A DNA stretch of 64,000 bases from Fontibacillus phaseoli (lineage in GTDB: Bacteria > Bacillota > Bacilli > Paenibacillales > Paenibacillaceae), in contig NZ_QPJW01000012.1 of the NCBI RefSeq assembly GCF_003337355.1, forward strand, positions 62,001 through 126,000, written 5' to 3'. Each line of letters starts with the position of its first letter. The stretch's first letter is position 1. Below are positions 24,587-34,300 of this stretch, one piece after another. The translations under genes were made by a program, and so were the position numbers. Below the pieces are notes generated by a model that was given only the letters and a program-made list of their open reading frames with translations, did no database searches and was not told the DNA's origin.

Positions 24587-25245
24587 TGGCATCGCTAGAA
24601 TTCTGGTTGAAAACGATTGACGAGAAGGAATGGCTTTGGCTGCCGGTCAATCCGGAGGAGGTATCCGTCAAAACCTCGTATGGTTATGAAGACGTGCAGG
24701 TTACCCAATTGGGAGAATATACGGTGATCGGGGAACCCGTGCTGAAAGAATACTCGTTTGCGTCTTTTTTTCCGCGTGATTATCATCCCGGTTATTGTGA
24801 GTATGAAGACTTGCCCAAGCCATGGGATACGGTGGAGAAGATCGAGAAATGGATGCACAGCCGAAAGCCCATTCGTCTGGATATTACGGGCTCCAAAATC
24901 AAGGGGCTGGTTACGATTCGCTCCTTTCAATACAGCGAACGGGCGGGAAATCCGGGAGATGTCTACTTCCAACTGGAGCTAAAAGAATATAAAGAGGTGC
25001 AGTTCCGTCAGGTGGAAACCTCCGGATCGGGCAAAGCCATGGTCATTACAGGAGAACACCGGCCGGATACCAAAGTGCCTCCTTCTTTTTATATTGTTGC
25101 TCCCGGGGATACGTTATGGAAAATCGCCCAGCGGACGCTGGGTAACGGCGACAGGTGGAAGGAAGTTTACGCTGCCAATCAGACCGTTATCGGGAAAAAT
25201 CCGAACCGGATTTACCCCGGCCAGAAGCTGGTGATTCCCGCATGA
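24586..25245 (+). CDS. LysM-containing baseplate/tail protein (XkdP-like)
   Basis: 219 residues; the ATG overlaps the tape measure stop (TAATG). Residues 1-150 match the XkdP/gp53-like domain (WLPVNPEEVSVKTSYGYEDV), and the last ~50 residues are one LysM domain (YIVAPGDTLWKIAQRTLG). LysM binds peptidoglycan, so the protein probably docks the baseplate to the cell wall or the tail to the tape measure complex. Confidence 0.85.
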   Translation: MASLEFWLKTIDEKEWLWLPVNPEEVSVKTSYGYEDVQVTQLGEYTVIGEPVLKEYSFASFFPRDYHPGYCEYEDLPKPWDTVEKIEKWMHSRKPIRLDITGSKIKGLVTIRSFQYSERAGNPGDVYFQLELKEYKEVQFRQVETSGSGKAMVITGEHRPDTKVPPSFYIVAPGDTLWKIAQRTLGNGDRWKEVYAANQTVIGKNPNRIYPGQKLVIPA

Positions 25246-26252
25246 ACTGGAACGTCATTTACAAGGATACGAAGCAGCAGATCTATCTCGATCCGATCGT
25301 CAAATCGATCAAATGGTCCGGAGATATCAAGCAGGCTTCCCGCAAGCTCGTCGTGGAACTGTCCAATACGGGGGATCTTCGGGAGCTATATATGAATTTT
25401 GAAAAAGGCGGGGAACTGCGGCTGATGCTGGATGAAAAGCAGGAATTATTCCGCGGGGTCCTGTTTGCGGATTCCATCAATTCTAAAGGCCAGATGTCTT
25501 TGACGGCTTACGACGAGAACATTTATCTGACCAAAAACAAGGATACGAAAATATTCCGGGGCCAGACTGCGTCCGCCGTGGTGAAGCGGCTGTGCAATGA
25601 ATTCTCCATTCCCGCCGGCGAAATCCACGATACGGGCTTTGTCATTCCCAAGCTCGTGTTCCGCGATAAGACTCTGTTCGAAATGATGGTGATGGCGCTC
25701 ACCGAATCCGAGAAGCAAAACGGGCAGAGATTCTTTATCACATCTAAAGAAGGCAAGCTGCAGCTTCTGGGGCGAAAAGAACAGAAAGCGAAATGGGTGC
25801 TGGAAAACGGGGTAAACCTGCTGGAGGCGAGCTACAATCAATCGATCGAAGATACCCGCACCCAGATCAAAGTGGCCGGCGGGGACGAGAAGAAAAAGGA
25901 ACTTTCGGCCAGCGCCAAAGACGGGGAATTGATCAAGCGCTTCGGCCTGATGCAGCATTTGGAGAAGCCGGAGCAAAATATGACCAAATCGCAAATGGAG
26001 CAAAGGGCGAAGCAATTGCTGAAGGATTTGGCTATGATCGACGACGAGGCGAAAATCGAATGCCTGGGCATTCCGGACATAGTCTCAGGTTCTTGTGTAT
26101 ATGTCAAGGAATCGGTGACCGGGATTCTCGGAGGCTATTATGTGGCGGCCGATGATCACAGCTTCCAGGCCGGAAGCCATACGATGTCGCTGACGCTGTC
26201 AGCGACCGATGACATCCCGAAGATGGAATACAAGGAGCAGAAGGGAGGCTGA
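25242..26252 (+). CDS. Baseplate hub protein (XkdQ/gpD/gp27-like)
   Basis: 336 residues from ATG 25242, which overlaps the LysM stop as ATGA; the frame upstream overlaps the LysM gene and is not used. Landmarks: YLDPIVKSIKWSGDIKQASRKL, then a Phage_GPD-type hub (TLFEMMVMALTESEKQNGQRFF) and the C-terminal DHSFQAGSHTMSLTLS. The hub joins tube to baseplate. Confidence 0.82.
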   Translation: MNWNVIYKDTKQQIYLDPIVKSIKWSGDIKQASRKLVVELSNTGDLRELYMNFEKGGELRLMLDEKQELFRGVLFADSINSKGQMSLTAYDENIYLTKNKDTKIFRGQTASAVVKRLCNEFSIPAGEIHDTGFVIPKLVFRDKTLFEMMVMALTESEKQNGQRFFITSKEGKLQLLGRKEQKAKWVLENGVNLLEASYNQSIEDTRTQIKVAGGDEKKKELSASAKDGELIKRFGLMQHLEKPEQNMTKSQMEQRAKQLLKDLAMIDDEAKIECLGIPDIVSGSCVYVKESVTGILGGYYVAADDHSFQAGSHTMSLTLSATDDIPKMEYKEQKGG

Positions 26253-26259
26253 TTTCAAG

Positions 26260-26712
26260 ATGATGGAACGCATCGAGGGTTCGGGAGCGAGCCAACTCGT
26301 CCAACTGATCCGTGCGATCGGGTATAACAGCGATATCACCATTGAGCTGGCGACCGTCACGGCCAAGCCTCCCGAGTTGAAAATCAAGGTGGATCACATG
26401 AATGTGGAACTTGAGAAAGATGACCTGATCGTAGCCCAGTCCCTGACGAAGTACAAGCGGAAGGTGAATTTGAACACCGAGAAGAAAGCGGAGATATCCT
26501 CATCATCCGTATCGCAGGCCTCTACTTTAACTTTATCGCAAGGAACCGGAAGCATATCGTTCATTTCCTTTGAGATGGCCTCCGCAAAATTTGTCGCCCA
26601 AGAAGTTGAGCTGGAATTTACCGACGAACTTAAGGAGGGCGACCGGGTCATCGTCGCCGGGATTCATCAGGGGCAGACCTATATTATTTTGGATCGGGCG
26701 GTGATGTATTAA
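26260..26712 (+). CDS. DUF2577 tail protein (XkdR-like)
   Basis: 150 residues from ATG 26260 (ATG 26263 is possible) after GGGAGG. The DUF2577 pattern is visible (ASQLVQLIRAIGYNSDITIELATV, then GDRVIVAGIHQGQTYIILDR). This family sits between hub and baseplate genes in PBSX-like tails. The stop overlaps the next start. Confidence 0.75.
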   Translation: MMERIEGSGASQLVQLIRAIGYNSDITIELATVTAKPPELKIKVDHMNVELEKDDLIVAQSLTKYKRKVNLNTEKKAEISSSSVSQASTLTLSQGTGSISFISFEMASAKFVAQEVELEFTDELKEGDRVIVAGIHQGQTYIILDRAVMY

Positions 26713-27125
26713 TGGCGTTGTCCCCGCTGCAAGGTCAGGAGGAGCGTTTCGTCCTGGTTAAGGCGGTTTCCGCTCCTTCCAGAACGTATAGTCTCGACTT
26801 TGGTGCAGGTGAAGTCGAAGGTCGGATGATCGACGGAATCGCAGCGATGCGTCAGTTTATCCGCAAGGCGGTTGAAACCGCAAGGTATCGCTACTTGATT
26901 TATAACAGCCAGTACGGCTGCGAACTTGAAAGCTTGCTCGGTCAGGATATTTCCCAGCAGTTGCTAAAAAGCGAGATTACTCGCGTCATTTCGGAGGCGC
27001 TGCTGGAGGATGACCGCGTGAAAGCTGTGGAGCAGTTTCACATTGAACGGGACAGTGACAAGCTGTTCATAACGTTTACCGTACTTACGAGTGAAGGAGT
27101 CATTGAGCAGGAGGTGAGTATATAA
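26712..27125 (+). CDS. DUF2634 baseplate protein (XkdS/gp25-like)
   Basis: 137 residues, start coupled to the previous stop (TAATGG). It has the DUF2634 layout: TYSLDFGAGEVEGRMIDGI, a helix with ETARYRYLIYNSQYG, and a lysozyme-like-fold strand set. It corresponds to gp25-type wedge proteins that initiate sheath assembly. Confidence 0.78.
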   Translation: MALSPLQGQEERFVLVKAVSAPSRTYSLDFGAGEVEGRMIDGIAAMRQFIRKAVETARYRYLIYNSQYGCELESLLGQDISQQLLKSEITRVISEALLEDDRVKAVEQFHIERDSDKLFITFTVLTSEGVIEQEVSI

Positions 27126-27127
27126 TC

Positions 27128-28189
27128 GTGTACGAACATCAAACCAAAGCAGCCATCCTGCAGCGGATGCTGGAGGCTACGCCGGAGGATCTGGACACAC
27201 GTCAAGGCTCCGTTACCTTCGATTTGCTTTCTCCCGCTGCGATCGAGCTGGCGCATGCCTATATTGAGCTCGATAATGTTTTGCGGTTTGGGTTTGCCGG
27301 GCCGGATCAGCCATCTGAATTTCTGGATATGCGTGCGCGGGAATTCGGCTTGTCCCGGAGACCGAGCGTCAAGGCGGAGGGAGAAGTAGTTTTTGTCGGA
27401 GATGAAAACACAATCGTTCCAATCGGAACGGCGGTATCGACAGATGAAGAAAATTCTATCGTTTTCGTAACTGCACAAACCGGTACGATCAAGCAGGGCA
27501 AGGCATCTGTGAAGGCTATAGCGGCGACGGGCGGGGATAAAGGAAATATCGCGGCAGGCCGAATCAAGTTAATGTTGGGCAATTTGTCGGGCATTGTCTC
27601 CGTCACCAACCCGCAGCCTTTTATCAATGGAGCGGATATTGAATCGGATGAGTCTTTGCTTGGCCGGTACTTTGACCGGGTCCGCAGACCCGCTACCAGC
27701 GGAAATGTATGGCATTACCGGCAGTGGGCACTCGAGGTGCCCGGAGTGGGTGATGTGAAGGTATTCCCCGTGTGGGAAGGTAACGGAACGGTGAAGCTTG
27801 CCGTTTTGTCCGACGACAAAAGGGCACCTGTTCCGTCGATCCTTGAGCAGGTCAAGACGGTGGTGGAAGAACGCCGGCCGGTGGGCGCGTTAGTAACGGT
27901 ATCTCCAGCACTGGAGGTCGCGATTAACGTGTCGGCCCGATTGACCCTTGCGCCAGGCGCCGTTTTGGATGAGGTGAAGGGGCTATTTGTAAAGGAATTG
28001 ACTGCTTATCTGGCAGAACTGGCCTTTCATAGCACGATAGTTCCTTATAACCGGATATTCGGACTACTGCTCGATATTGCATCGGTTTCGGATTTCAGCG
28101 ATTTGAAAATAAACGGGGTGAGCGGCAACCTGCAATTGGATGAAGAACAAGTGGCCGTAGCCGGGGCGGTGAGTTTCGTTGCTTTATAG
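27128..28189 (+). CDS. Baseplate J-like wedge protein (XkdT-like)
   Basis: 353 residues, GTG start at 27128 after GAGGTGAG. The sequence carries the Baseplate_J pattern: GSVTFDLLSPAAIELA, FLDMRAREFGL, then ESLLGRYFDRVRRPATSGN and a VTVSPALEVAINVSARLTL segment. It forms the wedge ring around the hub. The 3' end overlaps the next gene by 11 bases. Confidence 0.88.
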   Translation: MYEHQTKAAILQRMLEATPEDLDTRQGSVTFDLLSPAAIELAHAYIELDNVLRFGFAGPDQPSEFLDMRAREFGLSRRPSVKAEGEVVFVGDENTIVPIGTAVSTDEENSIVFVTAQTGTIKQGKASVKAIAATGGDKGNIAAGRIKLMLGNLSGIVSVTNPQPFINGADIESDESLLGRYFDRVRRPATSGNVWHYRQWALEVPGVGDVKVFPVWEGNGTVKLAVLSDDKRAPVPSILEQVKTVVEERRPVGALVTVSPALEVAINVSARLTLAPGAVLDEVKGLFVKELTAYLAELAFHSTIVPYNRIFGLLLDIASVSDFSDLKINGVSGNLQLDEEQVAVAGAVSFVAL

Positions 28190-28748
28190 ACGCAATATCC
28201 GAACCGACATGGTGGAATATTTGCCGCGATACTATGCGGATTCCGTCATCGTGGACAATTTGACCGGACGGGAAGCGGAAGAGCTGGTTGCTCTGAAAGC
28301 AGGAATCGAAGAGGTTCTGTGCCAGTTTTTTATCGATACGGCAACCTGGGGACTGGCCAGATGGGAAGAAATATGCGGGATTCCCGTCGATGTGCTTAAG
28401 CCCGCGGACCATCGGCGCTCTGTCATTAAATCGAAGCTGCGGGGGGCGGGAACGGTCACGCTTGCCGTCATTAAAAATGTAGCGGATTCCTTTCAAAACG
28501 GAGAGATCCATCTTCAGGAAAACTTCGGGCAGTACGAAGTGGTAATTACCTTTATCGGCAAACGCGGCGTTCCACCGAATCTTAACGATGTGTGGACGGC
28601 GCTGCGCGAAATTGTACCGGCTCATTTAAACATCAAATTTAAGTACACCTATTTAAGTTGGGAGGAACTGGATTCCGCCAATTTGACTTGGAGCGAATTG
28701 GAAACTTTGAACAAGACATGGGACCAGTTGGAAGTTTGGAAGCCTTAG
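28179..28748 (+). CDS. DUF2313 tail protein (XkdU/YmfQ-like)
   Basis: 189 residues, TTG start at 28179 inside the previous gene (ATG 28209 is an alternative). DUF2313 landmarks: MVEYLPRYYADS, GLARWEEICGIPVD, RRSVIKSKLRGAGT and a C-terminal (W-rich) tail with three repeats of W..LE. It is the distal wedge protein that carries the fibre in PBSX-like particles. Confidence 0.82.
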   Translation: MLYRRNIRTDMVEYLPRYYADSVIVDNLTGREAEELVALKAGIEEVLCQFFIDTATWGLARWEEICGIPVDVLKPADHRRSVIKSKLRGAGTVTLAVIKNVADSFQNGEIHLQENFGQYEVVITFIGKRGVPPNLNDVWTALREIVPAHLNIKFKYTYLSWEELDSANLTWSELETLNKTWDQLEVWKP

Positions 28749-28766
28749 GAAAGGGGATTGCGATTT

Positions 28767-30485
28767 ATGCCTAAATTGCCCAGTGGGCTGAATACGTTTG
28801 AGGCAAGCGACATTGTCAGACGCATCGCACAAAATGAAAATATCGAGGCGATTGATGCCCTGTTCCATGAAGCACAAGGCCATCGTCATACCGGTAAGGG
28901 AGGGGACGCTCCACAAATCGGCAAGGAAGGTATCGCAACGGGCGCGGTGGTAACGGAAAAGCTGGCTAACGCGACGGTAACGGCCGATAAAATCGCCGGG
29001 GGTGCCGTTCTTGCCGATAAGCTCGCGGCGGGTGCGGTAACCGGTGATAAAATTGCCGCAGGCGCGGTAAACACCAATAAAATAGTCACCGGTGCGGTAA
29101 CGGCCGACAAAATTGCCGGGGGTGCCATCCTTACCGACAAGCTCGCCGCAGGCGCGGTAACCGGCGATAAAATCGCATCGGCAGCGGTAAGCACCGACAA
29201 AATTGCCGCGAACGCAGTAAACACGGATAAGATTGCCACTGGGGCCGTGACTAGCGGGAAGATCTCCAAAAACAGTCTCGACCGCCAGCATCTTCGCCAA
29301 GGCGGCCTTAGCTCGAATATTGCCAAATTCAAGCGGGTCAGCGTGACGGCAGGAACATTGACGGGAAATCCGACGACTCCGTTTACCTTTCAGTGGGGAA
29401 GCGTGGGAGATAGCCATTTATGGACTCTCCCCAAGGAGGTAGTTCTTCCCCAATCGCTGACGATCTATCTTGGCAAAGAATATGTGAGGCTGGAGGGGAT
29501 GTCCTTCGGTTCCTGGGTAGGCTCGGATTTGAGCCGGATGCCCAGAGGTTTCTATGCCGAGGTCAGTGCCAACGGAACGGACTGGACGCGGGTCTACAGC
29601 CAGACGGGGACGGTGAATGAGCCGTTTACGTTCTTGCCGTTCAATCCAGTGACGAATGGACAATACGTCCGGTTGACGATTACGGAAGCCAGTGTCTCGT
29701 TGGAGAATGTCATTTCCTGCCTGGCCGTTTACAGCAGCTATCATGGCAACGTCGATCTCGATCCGTTGGAAGATGAACGGTCCTGGGGGCTTAATGCGCG
29801 ACTTCAAGGGCTTATGATCATACCGGAAGGACAGATCAGGGACTATGGCGGCGGACAGTTGGGCATCTACAAGTCCCTGATCGTTATGAATCCTGGCTCG
29901 GGCACGTATTTTCGGGTGAATCCCGGGACTTACGAGCTTCCGGATTGGGGGTATCTGTACGTGGATATACCTCATGTCAATGCCCAATCGATCACGCCGA
30001 AAATCGGTAAATGGCTGGAGGGAAGCCGGGGGTACGACAACAAGGACCGGATCGTGATCGCTCAGCGGAACGCGAACGAAGACATTTTCATGAACAGCGC
30101 CATCCAAGCCAAAATTGCCGGAATACTGCCGAATGCGGATAAGGTGGATGGCATCGATTTTCAAACGAAGAACGGATATTTGGAGTTCGATGATGGAACG
30201 GGGTGGAAGAACGTGGCGGCGGTAAAAAAAGTCCAACGCGGATATGTTGCACTGTATAACGACGGAACATGGTCGGATGGAGAAAGATTCGTTCTAACCA
30301 TGAACGCCGTTAACATAGAAAAGTCTTTTCTGAATGTGTCAAGTACAGGGTCTACCAATGGTTCTCCCAAGTATAATGCGGGTGTACGCGGGCGAATTTT
30401 AAATGCGACTCAATTCGAAGTAGTAACGATTTTCAGCCCTCTCTTCGATCAACGGATATCCTGGGAGGTGATCGAATTTGTCTAG
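28767..30485 (+). CDS. Tail fibre protein with decapeptide repeats
   Basis: 572 residues from ATG 28767 (AAAGGGGA upstream). Residues ~1-55 dock to the baseplate; residues 58-167 are eleven 10-residue repeats of the type AGAVTADKIA; the remainder (from ~190) is a beta-rich receptor-binding candidate with an F5/8-type discoidin-like stretch (EDERSWGLNARLQGLMIIPEG) and a short C-terminal domain. Its 3' end overlaps the next gene by 8 bases. Confidence 0.82.
   Translation: MPKLPSGLNTFEASDIVRRIAQNENIEAIDALFHEAQGHRHTGKGGDAPQIGKEGIATGAVVTEKLANATVTADKIAGGAVLADKLAAGAVTGDKIAAGAVNTNKIVTGAVTADKIAGGAILTDKLAAGAVTGDKIASAAVSTDKIAANAVNTDKIATGAVTSGKISKNSLDRQHLRQGGLSSNIAKFKRVSVTAGTLTGNPTTPFTFQWGSVGDSHLWTLPKEVVLPQSLTIYLGKEYVRLEGMSFGSWVGSDLSRMPRGFYAEVSANGTDWTRVYSQTGTVNEPFTFLPFNPVTNGQYVRLTITEASVSLENVISCLAVYSSYHGNVDLDPLEDERSWGLNARLQGLMIIPEGQIRDYGGGQLGIYKSLIVMNPGSGTYFRVNPGTYELPDWGYLYVDIPHVNAQSITPKIGKWLEGSRGYDNKDRIVIAQRNANEDIFMNSAIQAKIAGILPNADKVDGIDFQTKNGYLEFDDGTGWKNVAAVKKVQRGYVALYNDGTWSDGERFVLTMNAVNIEKSFLNVSSTGSTNGSPKYNAGVRGRILNATQFEVVTIFSPLFDQRISWEVIEFV
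28938..29267 (+). repeat. Eleven 30-base in-frame repeats in the fibre gene
   Basis: Units encode TGAVVTEKLA, NATVTADKIA, GGAVLADKLA, AGAVTGDKIA and so on up to TGAVTSGKIS. They are exactly 30 bases each, without spacers. Two pairs of units are nearly identical in DNA, so recombination could change the count. The pattern suggests a beta-helix or triple-stranded coil shaft. Confidence 0.85.
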
Positions 30486-30918
30486 ATATTATGCGCAGTT
30501 GAATCGGGAAAAGCGGGTCATCGGGCTTAGCGACCTTGCCGGGGAAGTAGAATCGGAATGGTTAGTTCCGATCGATGAGCAGCAATTCAATAATTTGAAT
30601 TTGCTGAACACGAAATACGTAGACGGGGCATTCGCGGGCTCTATCGCCGAATTGTCGGGCGATAAAGCAACGATCGAATCCGACGGGGAAGACTTGATGA
30701 CCCTGAGCTTAAGTGTGTTTGATTGGGAAGGCCGAATTCAGCAGTCATTTAATGATCAGGTCCTCATTGACGTAAATGGAATACAACAGCCGGTTCAAGT
30801 GACGAAGGGGAAGATGGAAATGACGCTCAGCAGCGAAGAGCCGGGCGAGTTTTGGGTCAGAACGGTCGGTCTGGATCGCAATGCCGTCCTGAAGGTGGTG
30901 GTTTCCGATGGCAACTAA
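30478..30918 (+). CDS. Small protein following the fibre gene (unknown, tail-fibre accessory?)
   Basis: 146 residues, TTG start at 30478 overlapping the fibre stop. No family is recognised. The second half (LIDVNGIQQPVQVTKGKMEMTLSSEEPGEFWVRT) looks like an Ig-like beta sandwich, and its position matches XkdW-type genes in PBSX. A fibre chaperone or minor fibre is plausible. Confidence 0.55.
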   Translation: MSRYYAQLNREKRVIGLSDLAGEVESEWLVPIDEQQFNNLNLLNTKYVDGAFAGSIAELSGDKATIESDGEDLMTLSLSVFDWEGRIQQSFNDQVLIDVNGIQQPVQVTKGKMEMTLSSEEPGEFWVRTVGLDRNAVLKVVVSDGN

Positions 30919-31159
30919 AAAACCGCTAAACAAAACTCCTCATTTCCATATTCCGGCCGATCCGCAAAGAGTAAGATCCGAAGAGATTACGGCCAGGCAT
31001 CATGCCAGGAAAGAAGAGGCTCAGCTTGCCGCGAAGGGGTTAAAGGATTCGGGAGTCACGCTGGATACTCTTTATGAGATGCTTTCCGACATGCTTGAAC
31101 GGCAGGAGATTCTGGAAAACAGATTGAAGCAAATCAGTATCAATGAGTCAAGAGGATAA
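30908..31159 (+). CDS. Small coiled-coil protein at the end of the tail operon
   Basis: 83 residues, overlapping the previous gene by 11 bases. The C-terminal helix (LYEMLSDMLERQEILENRLKQI) is amphipathic and could trimerise. It is not a clear match to XkdX or to a holin (no membrane segment). Confidence 0.55.
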   Translation: MATKKPLNKTPHFHIPADPQRVRSEEITARHHARKEEAQLAAKGLKDSGVTLDTLYEMLSDMLERQEILENRLKQISINESRG

Positions 31160-31217
31160 TCGGATGCGGCCGGACCGGGTACAGATAGTGCGGCCGCTAC
31201 TGCAAATATTTAACCAA

Positions 31218-31239
31218 TCCCCCATCAGGGGGATTTTTT
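31218..31239 (+). terminator. Terminator of the tail operon
   Basis: TCCCCC-ATCA-GGGGGA stem with TTTTTT after it. Confidence 0.8.
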
Positions 31240-31312
31240 ATATTTATTATTTAGTTATAATAATTCTGATAGACTGATAGGTTGAATGATGGAGAGGAGG
31301 AGAATGGCGATC

Positions 31313-34300
31313 ATGAGGTTAAGGTTACATAAAAAACGGATTGGGCTGGTTAGTCTGTTGACGGTTGTACTGGGGGTGTCGCTCCTGCTGCCTATGGCGG
31401 CGCCCCAGACCGCGAAGGCTGCGCAACGGCCGTTATTTCACGAGGCTGTTCGACATGATATCGGGGGGATTCTATATAGCGCTGCCGTTGAGGACGTCAA
31501 CAGGGATGGAAAAAAGGATATCATAGCTATCAATGTTCCGGAAAAAATAATGTCCGTATTGCTGGGTAATGGGGACGGCACGTTCAGGAACGGTTCTCAG
31601 AGTCCGGTAGGAAGCCTTCCGCGTAAGGTTGCATTTGCGGATTTTAATGGGGACGGAGCGGTGGATGCGGCCGTTTCCAGTTCAGGGGACAATACGCTCA
31701 GTATTTTAATGGGGCTTGGAGACGGGAGCTTTTTGCCGGAGACGAGGGTTCTTGTGGGGGCGGAGCCCATAGGCTTAGTACAGGGAGATTTTAACGGAGA
31801 CGGTAATAGCGATCTGGCCGTGGCTAACAATTCTTCCAATGAGGTGTCCATCTTGCTCGGGAAGGGAGACGGAACCTTTTCGACGCAATCCTTATATTCC
31901 GTCGGAATCAATCCTCGCAGTCTGGTTGCCGAGGATTTTAACAAAGACGGTAAGCTGGACCTGGCCGTGGCCAATAACAGTTCCGCCAATATCAGCATCT
32001 TGCTCGGGGACGGGAACGGCGGATTCGCAGCCATCAGTCCCTTATCTTCGGGCAGAAGCCCTATTGGACTGCAAGCTGCAGATTTCAATCAGGATGGAAA
32101 CCTGGATCTGGCTGTGGCTGCGAATAATGACAACACTGTGAATGTATTTTTAGGAAACGGAGACGGGACATTCGGACCTGTCTCTACCTATCCGCTTGGT
32201 TCACTGCCTCTGGATCTCGAACTGGGCGATTTTGACGGGGACGGAAATCTTGACCTCTTAGGCGGCGTTCAAGGCGCTTCCGTTCCGATTTTGTTCGGAA
32301 ACGGGGATGGGACGTTTCAACCGCCATTCAGCGATTCTTATCCTTTTGCAGGCCAAGTGACTTCCGGAGATTTAAACGGGGACGGTAAACCAGACATCGT
32401 AACGGTGCATGCAGGAGGTTATCTCCAGGTCATGAACAGCGCGGCAGATGGCACGCTGAATTTGGCTTTGGACCGCTACGAAGTTCGGGAGGATGCCGGA
32501 AGCGTAACAGTGGCGGTTTACCGGACGGGTGGAAGCTACGGACAGGCGAAGATCCGGCTTCTAACGCTGGAGGGAACTGCGGCGGCAGGCAGAGATTACT
32601 CCGCCATCGATGATACACTCGTGTTCGATCAAGGGGAGACGAGTAAACAGTATTCCATACCAATTACAAATATGGTCGGATACCAGGGAGACCGGTCATT
32701 TCAGGTTCAAATAAGCACACCGTCCAACGGGGCCGTGCTTGGAACGCAAACTGTGTCGTCCGTCATGATTCTTGAGGGAGCAGACCTACCGGATACGACG
32801 GCTCCTATCCTGGATGCTTCCCGGTTTGGCTCCATCGATCACTATAGTGGGGTGAACGACCAATTGTACGGAGATGACAATGCAGTCGGGGAAGCCGGAA
32901 CGGTCGTTCGGGCTTATCTCTGGAACGATGCTGACGGAGATGGAACCGTAGGCGGAGGGGAGCTTGGAGCGGGACTCGTAGTTGGCATAAGCATGGCGGA
33001 TGGCTCCGTGCCTGCCGGCGACATCGGGGACCTTGCTCCCGGCATCTATGTCTTCGTTGTGACTGCCACGGATGCATCGGGCAACGAGTCGGAGCTTGCT
33101 GCCTCGGCAGCGGTCTCTGTGACGTTGGCGAAGGGCGCGTCGCCGGAGCCGGCCGACACGGTGCCGCCGGTTTGGCCGACCGGAGCGAAGCTGGATTTCT
33201 CTGGGCTTGCGTCTAGCGCCGTAACCTTGGAGTGGCCGGAGGCAAGCGATGACACCGGCATTGAGGCTTACGAGATTTATCAGGGCGCAAGCCGCGTGAA
33301 TTCGCTTTCTGCCGCTGCGAGAAGCTACACGGTAACTGGTCTGACAGCAAACGTCGATTATACGTTTATGGTTAAAGCGGTCGATGCCGCTGGAAATGGC
33401 AGCTCCGATCTGGCCGGTAGCGTTCGCACGCCGCCGCCTTCCGGCTCGGGGGCGGGTTCCGGTTTCAGCGAGACAGGACCGATCACGGCGCCTGCGCTTC
33501 TGGCGAAATCTCCGGAATCCCGGCTGAAGCAGTTGAGCCTGACCGCGGCCGGCACAGCGCTCGTCATGACGCCGCCGTTTCAGGCCGACGTTCATGATTA
33601 TGCAGCGTTGACCCGGGGGGCACAAGTTTCGCTAAGTTTCGAGTCCCTGCATCCTTTAGCAAAGGTGGAGATTAATGGGCAAATCGTCAAGGGAAAATAC
33701 ACGGCCGATCTAAAAGCAGGAGATAACCTCCTGGAGATGCGTATTTATGCTGAAGACAGAACGTCGACAACCTACCGTCTGACCTTGACGAGGTTGCCGT
33801 CGGAGGAGCCGGGTACGGTAAGTCCATTGCCGTTTAATGACGTGAAGGGGCATTGGGCGCATGCCGAAATGCAGGCCGCCTTTTCGATGGGGCTCGTAAA
33901 AGGGGATATTTCCGGGACATTCCGGCCGGATAACGACGTTAGCCGCGCCGAATGGACTGTCATGCTGGATCGCCTGCTTAAATCATCTCGGGCTGCTTCT
34001 TCCGGTTTCTTCACCGACAACGGCTCCATTCCTGCCTGGGCCAAGGAAGCCGTCGACGGGGCCGCTGAGCGGGGACTCATCACCGGCTACGCCGACGGCA
34101 CGTTCCGGCCAGGGCAGTCCCTGACGCGTGCGGAAATCGCCGTCATTTTGGGCCGCGTGCTGAAGTGGCCGGATGACGGGAAGGTCGGCGGCAACTCGGA
34201 AGCGGGTGCCGTTTTGGGTGGTCTTGCTTTCGAAGATGACGCCGAAATTCCAGCCTGGGCCAAGGGCTATGTTCGTAAAGCCGTAAAACAGGGGCTACTC

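Larger units (their letters stand above)
19677..31159 (+). mobile_element. Capsid-less contractile phage-tail module (PBSX/Xkd type)
   Basis: Fourteen tightly packed same-strand genes follow the order of the PBSX/SKIN tail region: terminator-like, sheath, tube, chaperone with -1 frameshift, tape measure, LysM, hub, DUF2577, DUF2634, baseplate J, DUF2313, fibre and two small distal genes. A terminator closes the operon at 31218-31239. No terminase, portal, capsid, integrase, CI repressor, holin or endolysin gene occurs on either side in this window, and no AAA+ ATPase of the eCIS type. I infer a tailocin-like particle or domesticated remnant. Confidence 0.8.

Noticed and set aside
28938..29267. 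CRISPR-like array
   Set aside because: The repeats have no spacers, are in frame and encode regular decapeptides of a fibre shaft.
19677..31159. Complete PBSX-like prophage
   Set aside because: No packaging, capsid, integration or lysis genes in or beside the block within the window.
19677..31159. Extracellular contractile injection system (eCIS/PVC type)
   Set aside because: The genes follow the PBSX order and no AAA+ ATPase or effector-like cargo gene is present.
32430..33625. Several Arg/Pro-rich minus-strand frames
   Set aside because: All lie opposite the FG-GAP/SLH gene and overlap each other, as expected for shadows of repetitive coding DNA.
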